64,000 nt of DNA from Rhizobium ruizarguesonis (GTDB lineage Bacteria; Pseudomonadota; Alphaproteobacteria; Rhizobiales; Rhizobiaceae): positions 1 to 64,000 of the forward strand of contig NZ_PQIG01000073.1 in assembly GCF_012349115.1 (NCBI RefSeq), read 5' to 3'. The position numbers were made by a program, and so were the translations under genes. This document shows, piece by piece, positions 18,328 through 27,014 of the stretch (positions within the stretch are counted from its first letter, which is position 1; the number at the start of each line of letters is the position of its first letter). The notes beneath the pieces were generated by a model. The model was not told the origin of the DNA. It saw only the letters and a program-made list of their open reading frames with translations, and made no database searches.

Positions 18328-19292
18328 ACTCCAAATACCTGCCGCTGCTTGCGACCATCGTCATCTTCGTGCTCGCCTATGCCGGCTGCGCGCTGCAATA
18401 TCCGAACATTCTGTCGACGCGCGTCATCGGCAATCTTTTGACCGACAACGCCTTTCTCGGCATTGCCGCCGTTGGCATGACTTTCGTCATCATTTCGGGC
18501 GGCATCGATCTGTCGATCGGCTCGGTCATCGCCTTTACCGGCGTCTTCCTCGCGGTGATCCTGCAGAACACCTCGATCCATCCGCTGCTCGCTTTCGCGA
18601 TCGTGCTCGTCATCACCACTGTCTTTGGTGGTATCATGGGCGCGATCGTCCATTATCTCGAAATGCCGGCCTTCATCGTCACGCTTGCCGGCATGTTCCT
18701 GGCACGCGGCATGGCCTTCGTGCTCTCGATCGACAGCATCCCGATCGATCACGAATATTATTCGACGCTGACGAGCCTCTACTATCGTCTGCCCGGCGGC
18801 GGGCGGCTGACGCTGATCGGCGGCATCATGCTTCTGGTCTTTGCCGTCGGCATCTTCATCGCCCAGCGCACCCGCTTCGGCACCAATGTCTATGCACTCG
18901 GCGGCGGTCCGCAGACGGCGCGGCTGATGGGCGTGCCGGTCGGCCGCACGACAATCCAGATCTATGCGCTGTCGGGCTTTCTGGCGGGCCTATCCGGGAT
19001 CGTTTTTTCGCTGTACACCTCTGCCGGATATTCTCTTGCAGCAGTCGGCGTCGAACTCGATGCCATCGCGGCGGTGGTCATTGGGGGGACGCTGCTGACC
19101 GGAGGAGCGGGATTCGTGGCGGGAACCTTGATCGGGATCCTGATCCAGGGGCTCATTCAGACCTACATCACCTTCGATGGTACGCTGTCGAGCTGGTGGA
19201 CCAAGATTCTGATTGGTCTTCTGCTGTTTGCATTCATCCTGATGCAGAAAGCCATCCTGTTCATTTCCAGTCTGAACAAGAGGTACGCCTGA
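18324..19292 (+). CDS. yjfF: YjfF-like permease of the galactofuranose-type importer
   Basis: The predicted 322-residue permease, second of the pair, has GMTFVIISGGIDLSIGSVIAF near residue 50, MPAFIVTLAGMFLARG near residue 113, and the late VVIGGTLLTGGAGFVAGTLIG stretch. About nine hydrophobic segments are visible. As in E. coli, it is the last structural gene of the importer. A GntR/FadR-type regulator gene starts 17 bases after its stop and is likely part of the same transcript. Confidence 0.9.
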   Translation: MNSKYLPLLATIVIFVLAYAGCALQYPNILSTRVIGNLLTDNAFLGIAAVGMTFVIISGGIDLSIGSVIAFTGVFLAVILQNTSIHPLLAFAIVLVITTVFGGIMGAIVHYLEMPAFIVTLAGMFLARGMAFVLSIDSIPIDHEYYSTLTSLYYRLPGGGRLTLIGGIMLLVFAVGIFIAQRTRFGTNVYALGGGPQTARLMGVPVGRTTIQIYALSGFLAGLSGIVFSLYTSAGYSLAAVGVELDAIAAVVIGGTLLTGGAGFVAGTLIGILIQGLIQTYITFDGTLSSWWTKILIGLLLFAFILMQKAILFISSLNKRYA

Positions 19293-19308
19293 GGGGGAGA
19301 CGGATCGC

Positions 19309-20094
19309 TTGCGCTACAAATTGGACGAGACACGCAAGACGGGGCGCAGAACCCGGACGAGCCACGCTCAGGTCGTCGACGAGCTCGGCAAGGCGATCGT
19401 CGCCGGCACCTATCCCGTCGGCTCGATCCTGCCGGGCGATACGGAACTGGCGCAGCGTTTCAAAGTGTCCCGCACGGTCTTGCGCGAGACGATGAAGACG
19501 CTCGCCGCCAAGGGCATGGTCGTCGCCAAGGCCCGGGTCGGCACGCGTGTGACCGAGAAGAATCTCTGGAACATGTTCGACAGCGAGATTATCGCCTGGC
19601 ACTTCGACAACGGCGTGACGGAAGAATTCCTGTTGCAACTCTACGATATTCGCCTCGCCTTCGAACCCTTCGCCGCCGGTCTCGTCGCTGAACGGGCGAA
19701 TGCCGAGGAGATCGAGACGCTGCGCGGGCTGGCGCTCGAGATGGCAGCGGCGGGTCATACGGCCGACAGCCTGGCACTCGCCGACCTTCATTTTCACCTG
19801 GCGATCGCCGAAGCCTCGCACAATCCCTTCATGCGGACACTGGGCAGCCTCATCGAAGCGGCTCTCGTCGGCATGTTCCGGATGAGCACGCCGCCAACCG
19901 AAAACGGCTTCGCCAATATCGCCGACACCCATATGCGCATCGTCGATGCGATCGTGTCCGGCGATAACGCCGCCGCGCGCCGTGCGATGGAGGACGTCAT
20001 CCTGGACGGTCGCATTCATGTGCACGAAGCCTTCGCGGCCCGCGGTTCCGAGGCCGTCATAGGATCGATTTCGGCCGCAATTTCACCTTTGTGA
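19309..20094 (+). CDS. FadR-type GntR transcriptional regulator, probable regulator of the ytf operon
   Basis: The predicted 261-residue protein starts at a TTG with GGGGGAGA upstream. The winged helix (about residues 18-85) has LPGDTELAQRFKVSRTVLRETMKTL, and a C-terminal FCD domain follows (FEPFAAGLVAERA, DLHFHLAIAEASHNP, DTHMRIVDAI), with Asp and His residues in the positions that usually hold a metal and acid or sugar-acid ligand. Its place just after yjfF suggests control of the galactofuranose-type uptake genes. Related regulators near sugar operons respond to sugar acids; the effector here is unknown. Confidence 0.87.
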   Translation: MRYKLDETRKTGRRTRTSHAQVVDELGKAIVAGTYPVGSILPGDTELAQRFKVSRTVLRETMKTLAAKGMVVAKARVGTRVTEKNLWNMFDSEIIAWHFDNGVTEEFLLQLYDIRLAFEPFAAGLVAERANAEEIETLRGLALEMAAAGHTADSLALADLHFHLAIAEASHNPFMRTLGSLIEAALVGMFRMSTPPTENGFANIADTHMRIVDAIVSGDNAAARRAMEDVILDGRIHVHEAFAARGSEAVIGSISAAISPL

Positions 20095-20116
20095 AGGCTT
20101 TGCATATCGACAGCGA

Positions 20117-20154
20117 TTTATCCTTAAATCGATTCCGATTTAGGGATTTTTGCA
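20117..20154 (+). repeat. Palindromic intergenic repeat, type B (module 1 only, decayed)
   Basis: TCCTTAAATCGATTCCGATTTAGGGA followed by TTTTTGCAG matches the first module of the 35089 copy. It is followed at 20157-20179 by an unrelated small hairpin, ATGAGGC...GCCTCAT. It lies between the FadR-type regulator gene and glmU. Confidence 0.65.
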
Positions 20155-20202
20155 GTATGAGGCGATAAAGCCGCCTCATGGCGCGGATTCGCGGAGCAAA
20201 TC

Positions 20203-21564
20203 ATGGAACGCACTTGTCTTGCCGTCATCCTTGCCGCCGGTGACAGCACGCGGATGAAATCCTCGAAATCGAAGGTGCTGCATCCGGTCGCCGGACGGCC
20301 GATGATCGCCCATGTGGTCGAGGCGGTCGCCTCCGCCGGCATCTCGTCCGTCGCCCTTGTCGTCGGCCGTGATGCCGAGGACGTGGCAAAGGCGGCGAGC
20401 ATCGGCGGCGTCAGCATCGAATCCTATCTGCAGAAGGAACGCCTCGGCACCGGCCATGCAGTGCAGGCGGCGCGCGACGCGATCGCCAAGGGCTATGACG
20501 ATATTCTCGTCACCTATGGCGACGTGCCGCTGCAGACCGACGGACCGCTGAAGGCCGCTCGCCAGGGCCTTGCCGATGGCAGCGATGTCGTCGTCATCGG
20601 TTTCCACACCGACCGCCCGACCGGCTACGGCCGCCTGCTTGTCAAGGACGGCGAACTCATCGCCATCCGCGAGGAGAAAGATGCGACCGATGCCGAGCGC
20701 ACCGTCACTTGGTGCAACAGCGGACTGATGGCGATCAACGGCAGAAAGGCGCTCGATCTTCTCACGCGCATCGGCAATGCCAATGCCAAGGGCGAATTCT
20801 ACCTGACCGATCTCGTCGAGATCGCCCGTTCGCTCGGCGGACGCGTCACCGCCGTCGATGCTCCCGAGATCGAGATGACCGGCTGCAACACCCGTGCCGA
20901 ACTCGCCGTGATCGAGCGTTTCTGGCAGGAGCGTCGCCGCCACCAGATGATGCTTTCAGGCGTCACCATGATCGCGCCAGAAACGGTTTTTCTCTCCTAC
21001 GATACCGTCATCGGCCAGGATGCGTTGATCGAGCCGAACGTCGTCTTCGGCCCTGGTACTGTTATCGACAGCGGCGCCGTCATCCATGCCTTCTCGCATA
21101 TCGAGGGCGCCCATGTCAGCCAGGGCGCGACCGTCGGGCCCTTTGCGCGACTGCGGCCGGGTGCGGATCTTGGCACCGGTTCGAAGGTCGGCAATTTCTG
21201 CGAGGTCAAGAATGGCCGGCTCGGCGAGGGCGCCAAGGTCAACCACCTGACTTATATCGGTGATGCCGTCATCGGCGCCGGCAGCAATATCGGTGCCGGC
21301 ACGATCACCTGCAACTATGACGGCGTCAACAAGAGCGAGACGGTGATCGGCGAAAACGCCTTCATCGGTTCCAATTCCTCGCTGGTCGCGCCGGTGACGA
21401 TTGGCGACGGCGCCTATATCGCCTCCGGCAGCGTCATCACCGCCAACGTGCCGGCCGACGCGCTGGCGCTCGGCCGTGCCCGGCAGGAGATCAAGCCCGG
21501 CCGCGCGACGCTGCTGCGCGAGCGTGCGCTCGCCATCAAGGCGGCGAATAAGGCGAAAGCCTGA
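20203..21564 (+). CDS. glmU: Bifunctional GlcNAc-1-phosphate uridylyltransferase / GlcN-1-phosphate acetyltransferase
   Basis: The predicted 453-residue cytoplasmic enzyme makes UDP-GlcNAc for peptidoglycan and lipid A. The N-terminal pyrophosphorylase domain has [20 protein letters not shown] (the GxGTRM-type loop, here [10 protein letters not shown]), [10 protein letters not shown] and TYGDVPLQ. The C-terminal left-handed beta-helix begins near residue 250 and contains the acetyltransferase segments [18 protein letters not shown] and [10 protein letters not shown]. The length is normal. The ribosome-binding site GGAG lies 7 bases before the ATG. glmS, which supplies the glucosamine-6-phosphate precursor, follows about 200 bases downstream with a type A repeat between them. 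Confidence 0.97.
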   Translation: MERTCLAVILAAGDSTRMKSSKSKVLHPVAGRPMIAHVVEAVASAGISSVALVVGRDAEDVAKAASIGGVSIESYLQKERLGTGHAVQAARDAIAKGYDDILVTYGDVPLQTDGPLKAARQGLADGSDVVVIGFHTDRPTGYGRLLVKDGELIAIREEKDATDAERTVTWCNSGLMAINGRKALDLLTRIGNANAKGEFYLTDLVEIARSLGGRVTAVDAPEIEMTGCNTRAELAVIERFWQERRRHQMMLSGVTMIAPETVFLSYDTVIGQDALIEPNVVFGPGTVIDSGAVIHAFSHIEGAHVSQGATVGPFARLRPGADLGTGSKVGNFCEVKNGRLGEGAKVNHLTYIGDAVIGAGSNIGAGTITCNYDGVNKSETVIGENAFIGSNSSLVAPVTIGDGAYIASGSVITANVPADALALGRARQEIKPGRATLLRERALAIKAANKAKA

Positions 21565-21654
21565 CCGGCCTTGCGTAACCGGCGGAAATTGAAAGTGACC
21601 GCCGAGGTGATTGAGAAATAAGCAGGAATCGTTAGGACTGGCCTCATCGAAGCC

Positions 21655-21747
21655 TAGAGCAATTCCAGCAAAAGTGCGCAGCGGTTTTGCGTCCGGAATT
21701 GCGCAAAGACAAACAGAAGAGCATTTCCGGATTCAGGAAATGCTCGA
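21655..21747 (+). repeat. Palindromic intergenic repeat, type A variant, against the glmS ribosome-binding site
   Basis: TAGAGCAATTCC...GGAATTGC encloses the same AGCGGTTTTGCG core as the other type A copies; a second perfect hairpin GAGCATTTCC-GGATTCA-GGAAATGCTC ends at 21746, about 14 bases before the glmS ATG. A near copy of the first module is at 30512-30560 after mfd. Confidence 0.78.
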
Positions 21748-21760
21748 GTGGGGATACTAT

Positions 21761-23587
21761 ATGTGCGGCATTGTGGGGATCGTCGGAACTGCGCCTGTTG
21801 CCGGGCGCCTGGTCGATGCGCTGAAGCGTCTCGAATATCGCGGTTACGATTCCGCCGGCGTCGCCACAATTCATGACGGCGTGATGGATCGCCGCCGCGC
21901 CGAGGGCAAGCTGTTCAATCTGGAAAAGCGCCTCGACAGCGAACCGCTGCCCGGCATCGTCGGCATCGCCCACACGCGCTGGGCGACCCATGGCGTTCCG
22001 AACGAGACCAATGCCCATCCGCATTTCGTCGAAGGCGTCGCCGTCGTCCATAATGGCATCATCGAGAATTTTTCCGAGCTTCGCGACGAACTGACCGAAG
22101 AGGGTTCGGTCTTCCAAACCCAGACCGACACCGAAGTCGTTGCCCATCTGATGGCGAAATACCTGCGCGAAGGCCTGGAGCCGCGCGCCGCCATGCTGAA
22201 GATGCTGAACCGGGTGACCGGCGCCTATGCGCTGGCCATCATGCTCAAGGCCGATCCCGACACGATCATGGCCGCCCGTTCCGGCCCGCCGCTCGCCGTC
22301 GGCTATGGCCGCGGCGAGATGTTCCTCGGCTCGGACGCGATCGCGCTTTCGCCCTTCACCAACGAGATCACCTATCTCGTCGACGGCGATTTCGCCGTCC
22401 TCACCCGCGACGGCGTCGCGGTGCTCGATTTCGCCGGCAAGCCGGTCAAACGCGCCCGCCAGATCTCGCAGGCGACCGCCTATGTCGTCGACAAGGGCAA
22501 CCACCGCCACTTCATGGAAAAAGAAATCTACGAGCAGCCGGAGGTGATCTCTCACGCTCTCAGCCATTATGTCGATTTCGCCGAGAATACGATCGGCGCC
22601 AATGCGGCCGCGATCGACTTCAAGGCGGTGACCGGCCTTGCGATCTCGGCCTGCGGCACTGCCTATCTCGCCGGCCTCGTCGGCAAATACTGGTTCGAGC
22701 GTTATGCTCGCCTGCCGGTCGAGATCGACGTTGCCTCCGAGTTCCGCTACCGGGAAATGCCGCTGTCGCCGTCGCAGGCAGCACTCTTCATCTCCCAGTC
22801 CGGCGAGACCGCCGATACGCTGGCATGCTTGCGTTATTGCCGCGACAACGGGTTGAAGATCGGCGCCGTCGTCAATGTTCGCGAATCGACGATCGCGCGC
22901 GAATCCGACGCCGTCTTCCCGATCATGGCCGGCCCGGAAATCGGCGTCGCCTCGACCAAAGCCTTCACCTGCCAGCTTGCCGTGCTGGCAGCGCTGGCGA
23001 TTGGCGCCGGCAAAGCGCGCGGCACGGTGAGTGCTGACGAGGAGAGGGCGCTGGTGCGCCATCTCGCCGAAATGCCGCGCATCATGAGCCGGGTGCTGAA
23101 CCTTATTCAGCCGCAGATGGAAAGCCTGTCGCGCGAGCTGTCGAAGTGCAAGGACGTGCTCTATCTCGGCCGCGGCACCAGCTTCCCGCTCGCCATGGAA
23201 GGTGCGCTGAAGCTCAAGGAAATTTCCTATATCCATGCCGAAGGTTACGCCGCTGGCGAATTGAAGCACGGACCGATCGCACTGATCGACGAGAACATGC
23301 CTGTCATCGTCATCGCCCCTTACGACCGTTTCTTCGAAAAGACCGTCTCGAACATGCAGGAGGTCGCAGCCCGCGGCGGCCGCATCATCTTTATCACCGA
23401 CGAGGCCGGTGCAGCGGCTTCGAAACTGCCGACCATGGCGACGATCACCCTGCCTGTGGTCGATGAAATCATCGCGCCGATGATCTTCTCGCTGCCGATC
23501 CAGCTGCTCGCCTATCACACCGCCGTCTTCATGGGCACCGATGTCGATCAGCCGCGCAACCTGGCGAAATCCGTGACGGTGGAATAA
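21761..23587 (+). CDS. glmS: Glutamine-fructose-6-phosphate aminotransferase (isomerizing)
   Basis: The predicted 608-residue enzyme converts fructose-6-phosphate and glutamine to glucosamine-6-phosphate, the first step toward UDP-GlcNAc. The start ATG is fixed by MCGIVGIVG, since Cys2 must become the N-terminal nucleophile of the glutaminase; an in-frame extension of 50 codons runs through a repeat and is rejected. The glutaminase domain has LEYRGYDSAGVA and HTRWATHG. The two SIS domains have SACGTAYLAG, SQSGETADTLA and YLGRGTSFPLA, and the C-terminus ends PRNLAKSVTVE, the usual GlmS tail. No glmS ribozyme is seen, but a strong hairpin stands right before the ribosome-binding site. Confidence 0.97.
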   Translation: MCGIVGIVGTAPVAGRLVDALKRLEYRGYDSAGVATIHDGVMDRRRAEGKLFNLEKRLDSEPLPGIVGIAHTRWATHGVPNETNAHPHFVEGVAVVHNGIIENFSELRDELTEEGSVFQTQTDTEVVAHLMAKYLREGLEPRAAMLKMLNRVTGAYALAIMLKADPDTIMAARSGPPLAVGYGRGEMFLGSDAIALSPFTNEITYLVDGDFAVLTRDGVAVLDFAGKPVKRARQISQATAYVVDKGNHRHFMEKEIYEQPEVISHALSHYVDFAENTIGANAAAIDFKAVTGLAISACGTAYLAGLVGKYWFERYARLPVEIDVASEFRYREMPLSPSQAALFISQSGETADTLACLRYCRDNGLKIGAVVNVRESTIARESDAVFPIMAGPEIGVASTKAFTCQLAVLAALAIGAGKARGTVSADEERALVRHLAEMPRIMSRVLNLIQPQMESLSRELSKCKDVLYLGRGTSFPLAMEGALKLKEISYIHAEGYAAGELKHGPIALIDENMPVIVIAPYDRFFEKTVSNMQEVAARGGRIIFITDEAGAAASKLPTMATITLPVVDEIIAPMIFSLPIQLLAYHTAVFMGTDVDQPRNLAKSVTVE

Positions 23588-23722
23588 GCCTGTAACGCCG
23601 GGACCTACGCGCCGAAACATATTGTGCGACGCCCCGAATTCTGGCAGTTTTGGTCCGCGGACAAGGGGGAAGGGCCGGCGTACCGGCCTGTCCACGACTG
23701 AGATGGAGATCATCAGGAAACG

Positions 23723-24430
23723 ATGACCGACAACACCCCCAGAATGCCGGTCGCGACCCGGCTGAGGAATAATTTTCTCGCAGGACTGATCATCTGCGCG
23801 CCGATCGCGATTACCATCTGGCTGACCTGGACCTTCATCCATTGGTCGGACAGCTGGGTCCGGCCCTATATTCCGGCGCGTTGGAATCCGGAAAGCTATC
23901 TCAATTTCGCCATTCCCGGTTTCGGCCTGCTGATTGCCATCGTGCTGATCACCGTCGTCGGCTTCCTCGGCAAGAACCTCATCGGCCAGAGCATCGTCCG
24001 TTTCGGCGAATCGATCGTTCAGCGCATGCCGCTGGTGCGCACGATCTACAGAAGCGTGAAACAGATTTTCGAAACCGTGCTGAAGGAACAGGCGAACTCC
24101 TTCAAGAAGGTCGGCCTCATCGAATATCCGGGTCCCGGCCTCTGGGCACTGATCTTCATCGCCACCGACGCCAAGGGCGAAATCGCTTCGAAGTTCAATG
24201 CGATGGGCCAGGACATGGTCGCCGTCTTCCTGCCGCCGACGCCGGTGCCGACGGCCGGCTTCCTCATCTTCGTACCGCGCGAGAAGATCGTCATGCTCGA
24301 TATGTCGCCGGAAGACGCCGCCAAGTTCCTGATTTCAGGCGGGCTCGTGGCGCCAGAACACAAGCCGGCTGATCCGAAGCAGAAGCATTTGCCGCGGCCG
24401 AAGCCGGTGGCGGTTTCCAAAGCTGAATGA
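23723..24430 (+). CDS. DUF502 family membrane protein
   Basis: The predicted 235-residue protein has two membrane segments (about residues 15-40, LAGLIICAPIAITIWLTWTF, and about 65-90, IPGFGLLIAIVLITVVGFLG). A conserved soluble part follows, with RMPLVRTIYRSVKQIFET, FLPPTPVPTAGFLIFVPR and DAAKFLISGG. These are the hallmarks of DUF502, a family widespread in proteobacteria and plant chloroplasts (COV1-like) with no settled biochemical role. It lies on its own transcription unit between glmS and the convergent recG, with a type A repeat beginning directly after its stop. Confidence 0.9.
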   Translation: MTDNTPRMPVATRLRNNFLAGLIICAPIAITIWLTWTFIHWSDSWVRPYIPARWNPESYLNFAIPGFGLLIAIVLITVVGFLGKNLIGQSIVRFGESIVQRMPLVRTIYRSVKQIFETVLKEQANSFKKVGLIEYPGPGLWALIFIATDAKGEIASKFNAMGQDMVAVFLPPTPVPTAGFLIFVPREKIVMLDMSPEDAAKFLISGGLVAPEHKPADPKQKHLPRPKPVAVSKAE

Positions 24431-24513
24431 TGCATGTCGCCCAAAAGTGTTCAGCGGTTTTGGGATAAAGACATGCATGGAAGGAGACTTAAAGCGCGCC
24501 GCGGCGCGCTTTA
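24431..24513 (+). repeat. Palindromic intergenic repeat, type A, between DUF502 gene and recG
   Basis: TGCATGTCGCCCAAAAGTG...GGGATAAAGACATGCA, then a perfect 22-base palindrome AAAGCGCGCCG/CGGCGCGCTTT at 24491-24512. Its last bases form the recG stop codon (TAA on the minus strand). Both convergent genes may end in this hairpin. Confidence 0.75.
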
Positions 24514-26616
24514 TCCAGCCCTGAGAAAACGGATCGCCTCGTCGCGGCGGAAGAGATAGAGCAGGGTGCGGATCGCCGCTCCCCTTTCGCTGGTCAGCTC
24601 CGGATCCCGCTCGATGAGGTAAGCGGCATCCTTGCGGGCAATCTCCAACAGGTCGGCATGCGCCTCGAGGCTGGCGATGCGGAAGCCCGGCGTGCCGGAT
24701 TGCCTTGTGCCGAGCAATTCGCCTTCACCGCGCAGCTTCAGGTCCTCCTCGGCAATGCGGAAGCCATCCTCCGTCTCCCGCATGATCGAAAGCCTGGCAT
24801 GGCCGGTCTCGCCGAGCGGCCCCTTGTAGAGCAGGATGCATGTCGAGGCTTCGTCTCCGCGCCCGACGCGGCCGCGCAGCTGATGCAGTTGCGCCAAGCC
24901 GAAGCGTTCGGCATGTTCGATCACCATGATCGTCGCATCCGGCACGTCGACACCGACCTCGACGACGGTCGTGGCGACGAGCAGCCGGGTCTCGCCGTTC
25001 TTGAACGCCATCATCGCCGCGTCCTTCTCCGGCCCGCTCATGCGACCGTGGATGAGGCCGATACCGGGGCCAAGTGCTGAGACCAGCGTTGCATGCCGTT
25101 CCTCGGCCGACATCAGGTCGAGCTCTTCGGACTCCTCGACCAGCGGGCAGATCCAGTAGGCCTTCTTGCCCTCGGTGATTGCGCTTTGCAGCCGTCCGAC
25201 GATTTCGCCGGTCCGTTCCATCGGCACGGTGATCGTCTGGATCGGCTTGCGGCCGGCCGGTTTCTCGGTGAGCTTGGAGACGTCCATATCGCCGAAGGCG
25301 GCGAGCACCAGCGTGCGCGGGATCGGCGTCGCCGTCATGACAAGCATATGCGGCGAGAGGCCCTTGGCGGTCAGCCGCAGGCGCTGATGCACGCCGAAAC
25401 GGTGCTGCTCGTCGACGACGGCAAGCATCAGATTGGCGTAGGCGACGCTGTCCTGGAACAGCGTATGCGTGCCGATGATGATCTGGGCGGCGCCCGAGGC
25501 GATTCGCTCCAGGATTTCCTCCCGTTCGCGTCCCTTGGTGCGCCCGGTCAGCACCTCGATGCCGAGCCCGGCGGAGACGGCGAATTTCGAGATCGTTGCA
25601 TGGTGCTGCCGCGCCAGGATTTCGGTCGGCGCCATCAGCACGGCCTGGCCGCCGCTCTCGATCACCGCCGCCATCGCCATCAGCGCCACCAGCGTCTTGC
25701 CGGAACCGACATCGCCCTGCAGCAGCCGCAGCATGCGCTCGTTGCCGGCCATATCCTTCAAAACCTCGGCGATTGCCTCGTTCTGGCTGCCGGTAAGCGA
25801 GAAGGGCAAGGTTTTCAGGATCTTGCTGCTGATGGCGCCGGTCGCAGTGACCGGCTGGCCGGCCACCTTGCGCAGCCTCTGCCGCACTAGGCTCAGCGAC
25901 AGCTGGCCGGCGAGGAATTCGTCATAGGCAAGCCGCCGCCGGGCAGGGGCCTGCGGGTCGATATTGCTGGGATCGCGCGGCTCGTGCAGCATGTGGAAAC
26001 TGTCGCGGATCGACGGCAGGCCTTGTTTCTCCGTCAGCGCCAGATCGATCCATTCCGGCAGCTCGGGAAAACGCGGCAGGCCGGCGTCGATGATCTTGCG
26101 CAGCGTCTTCGGCGAAAGTCCCGCCGTCAGCGGATAGATCGGCTCGACCAGCGGCAGGCTCTCCGCCTCGTCGGCCCTGACGATATAGTCGGGATGCACC
26201 ATCGAGGCGCGGCCGTTGAACCAGTCGATCTTGCCGCTGACCGTCACCTCCGCGTCAACAGGCAGCTGCTTTTCCAGCCACGCCGCCTGTCCGCGGAAGA
26301 AGACGAGCGTCAGCTCGCCGGTCTCGTCATGCAGGAAGACGCGGTAGGGGATATTGCTTTTGCCGCCCGGCGGCACCTGGTGGCGGTCAACGCGCGCCGT
26401 GATCGTCACGATCGCGCCCTGCGGCGCGCGGGCGATTCCAGGCTGGTTGCGCCGGTCGATCAGCGAAAAGGGCGCGTGGAAGAGCAGATCGATGACCCGG
26501 CAATCCTCCAGCGTCTCGCGCCCGAGCAGCTTGACCAGCAGGTCGGCGATCTTCGGGCCGACGCCCGGAAGGCCAGAAATGGGGGAAAACAGAGGATCGA
26601 GAATGGCGGGGCGCAT
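24511..26616 (-). CDS. recG: ATP-dependent DNA helicase RecG
   Basis: The predicted 701-residue helicase remodels stalled forks and branched recombination intermediates. The N-terminal wedge/OB domain includes LPGVGPKIADLL and RGQAAWLEKQLP. The helicase core has Walker A LLQGDVGSGKTLVA, a DEQH box in VVDEQHRFG, motif III MTATPIPRTL and motif VI QLRGRVGRG. The C-terminal segment ends DEAIRFLRAG. The ATG at 26616 gives the length usual for rhizobia; an in-frame reading adds 15 residues with no support. The gene is divergent from sdhE, with under 100 bases between them. Confidence 0.96.
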   Translation of the reverse strand: MRPAILDPLFSPISGLPGVGPKIADLLVKLLGRETLEDCRVIDLLFHAPFSLIDRRNQPGIARAPQGAIVTITARVDRHQVPPGGKSNIPYRVFLHDETGELTLVFFRGQAAWLEKQLPVDAEVTVSGKIDWFNGRASMVHPDYIVRADEAESLPLVEPIYPLTAGLSPKTLRKIIDAGLPRFPELPEWIDLALTEKQGLPSIRDSFHMLHEPRDPSNIDPQAPARRRLAYDEFLAGQLSLSLVRQRLRKVAGQPVTATGAISSKILKTLPFSLTGSQNEAIAEVLKDMAGNERMLRLLQGDVGSGKTLVALMAMAAVIESGGQAVLMAPTEILARQHHATISKFAVSAGLGIEVLTGRTKGREREEILERIASGAAQIIIGTHTLFQDSVAYANLMLAVVDEQHRFGVHQRLRLTAKGLSPHMLVMTATPIPRTLVLAAFGDMDVSKLTEKPAGRKPIQTITVPMERTGEIVGRLQSAITEGKKAYWICPLVEESEELDLMSAEERHATLVSALGPGIGLIHGRMSGPEKDAAMMAFKNGETRLLVATTVVEVGVDVPDATIMVIEHAERFGLAQLHQLRGRVGRGDEASTCILLYKGPLGETGHARLSIMRETEDGFRIAEEDLKLRGEGELLGTRQSGTPGFRIASLEAHADLLEIARKDAAYLIERDPELTSERGAAIRTLLYLFRRDEAIRFLRAG

Positions 26617-26708
26617 GCGGCCAAAATGCGATGAACAATGCGGCCTTGGCAAGGCTGACAAGCCGCTTTCCAGGGTCTATAGAGGCGCATCAACAGGAAG
26701 GTAATGCC

Positions 26709-27014
26709 ATGACAGGTGTCACGCTCACGAGTGCCGGTCTCGACCCGCGCCGCCGCAGAATCCTTTTCCGCTGCTGGCATCGCGGCATCCGCGAGATGGA
26801 TCTGGTCTTCGGCCAGTTCGCCGAAGCCGAGGTCGCGACTCTGTCGGAAGCCGAACTCGACGAGTTCGAGACGATCATGGCGGAAGAGGACAATGATCTC
26901 GTCCGCTGGATCATGGGAACATGGCCGGTGCCTGAGCGTTTCCAGACACCGATGTTTGCCCGCATCGCCGCCTATAAGCCCGATTTTGACAAGCCCCTCA
27001 GGACGCCGGAATGA
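26709..27014 (+). CDS. sdhE: FAD assembly factor SdhE (succinate dehydrogenase assembly factor 2)
   Basis: The predicted 101-residue protein helps attach FAD covalently to succinate dehydrogenase subunit A. It has the family RGxxE motif (HRGIREMD, about residues 24-31) and the helical ETIMAEEDNDLVRWIMG segment near residue 60. The length is typical of SdhE/Sdh5. The ATG at 26709 has CAGGAAGG upstream; the in-frame extension lacks a site. Its stop overlaps the mfd start by 4 bases (ATGA), so the two are probably coupled. The recG-sdhE-mfd neighbourhood is common in Rhizobiales. Confidence 0.92.
   Translation: MTGVTLTSAGLDPRRRRILFRCWHRGIREMDLVFGQFAEAEVATLSEAELDEFETIMAEEDNDLVRWIMGTWPVPERFQTPMFARIAAYKPDFDKPLRTPE

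Noticed and set aside
20157..20179. Hairpin ATGAGGC...GCCTCAT as terminator of the ytf operon
   Set aside because: No run of T follows the stem; it may matter as structure but cannot be called a terminator.
21700..21760. glmS ribozyme
   Set aside because: The region before glmS is a mosaic repeat; no glmS ribozyme core was recognised, and that class is known mainly from Gram-positive bacteria.
21644..23842. Long minus-strand open frame (about 730 codons) opposite glmS
   Set aside because: It is the antisense shadow of a GC-rich gene with strong third-position bias; its translation is Arg/Asp/His-rich with no domain, and glmS is certain.
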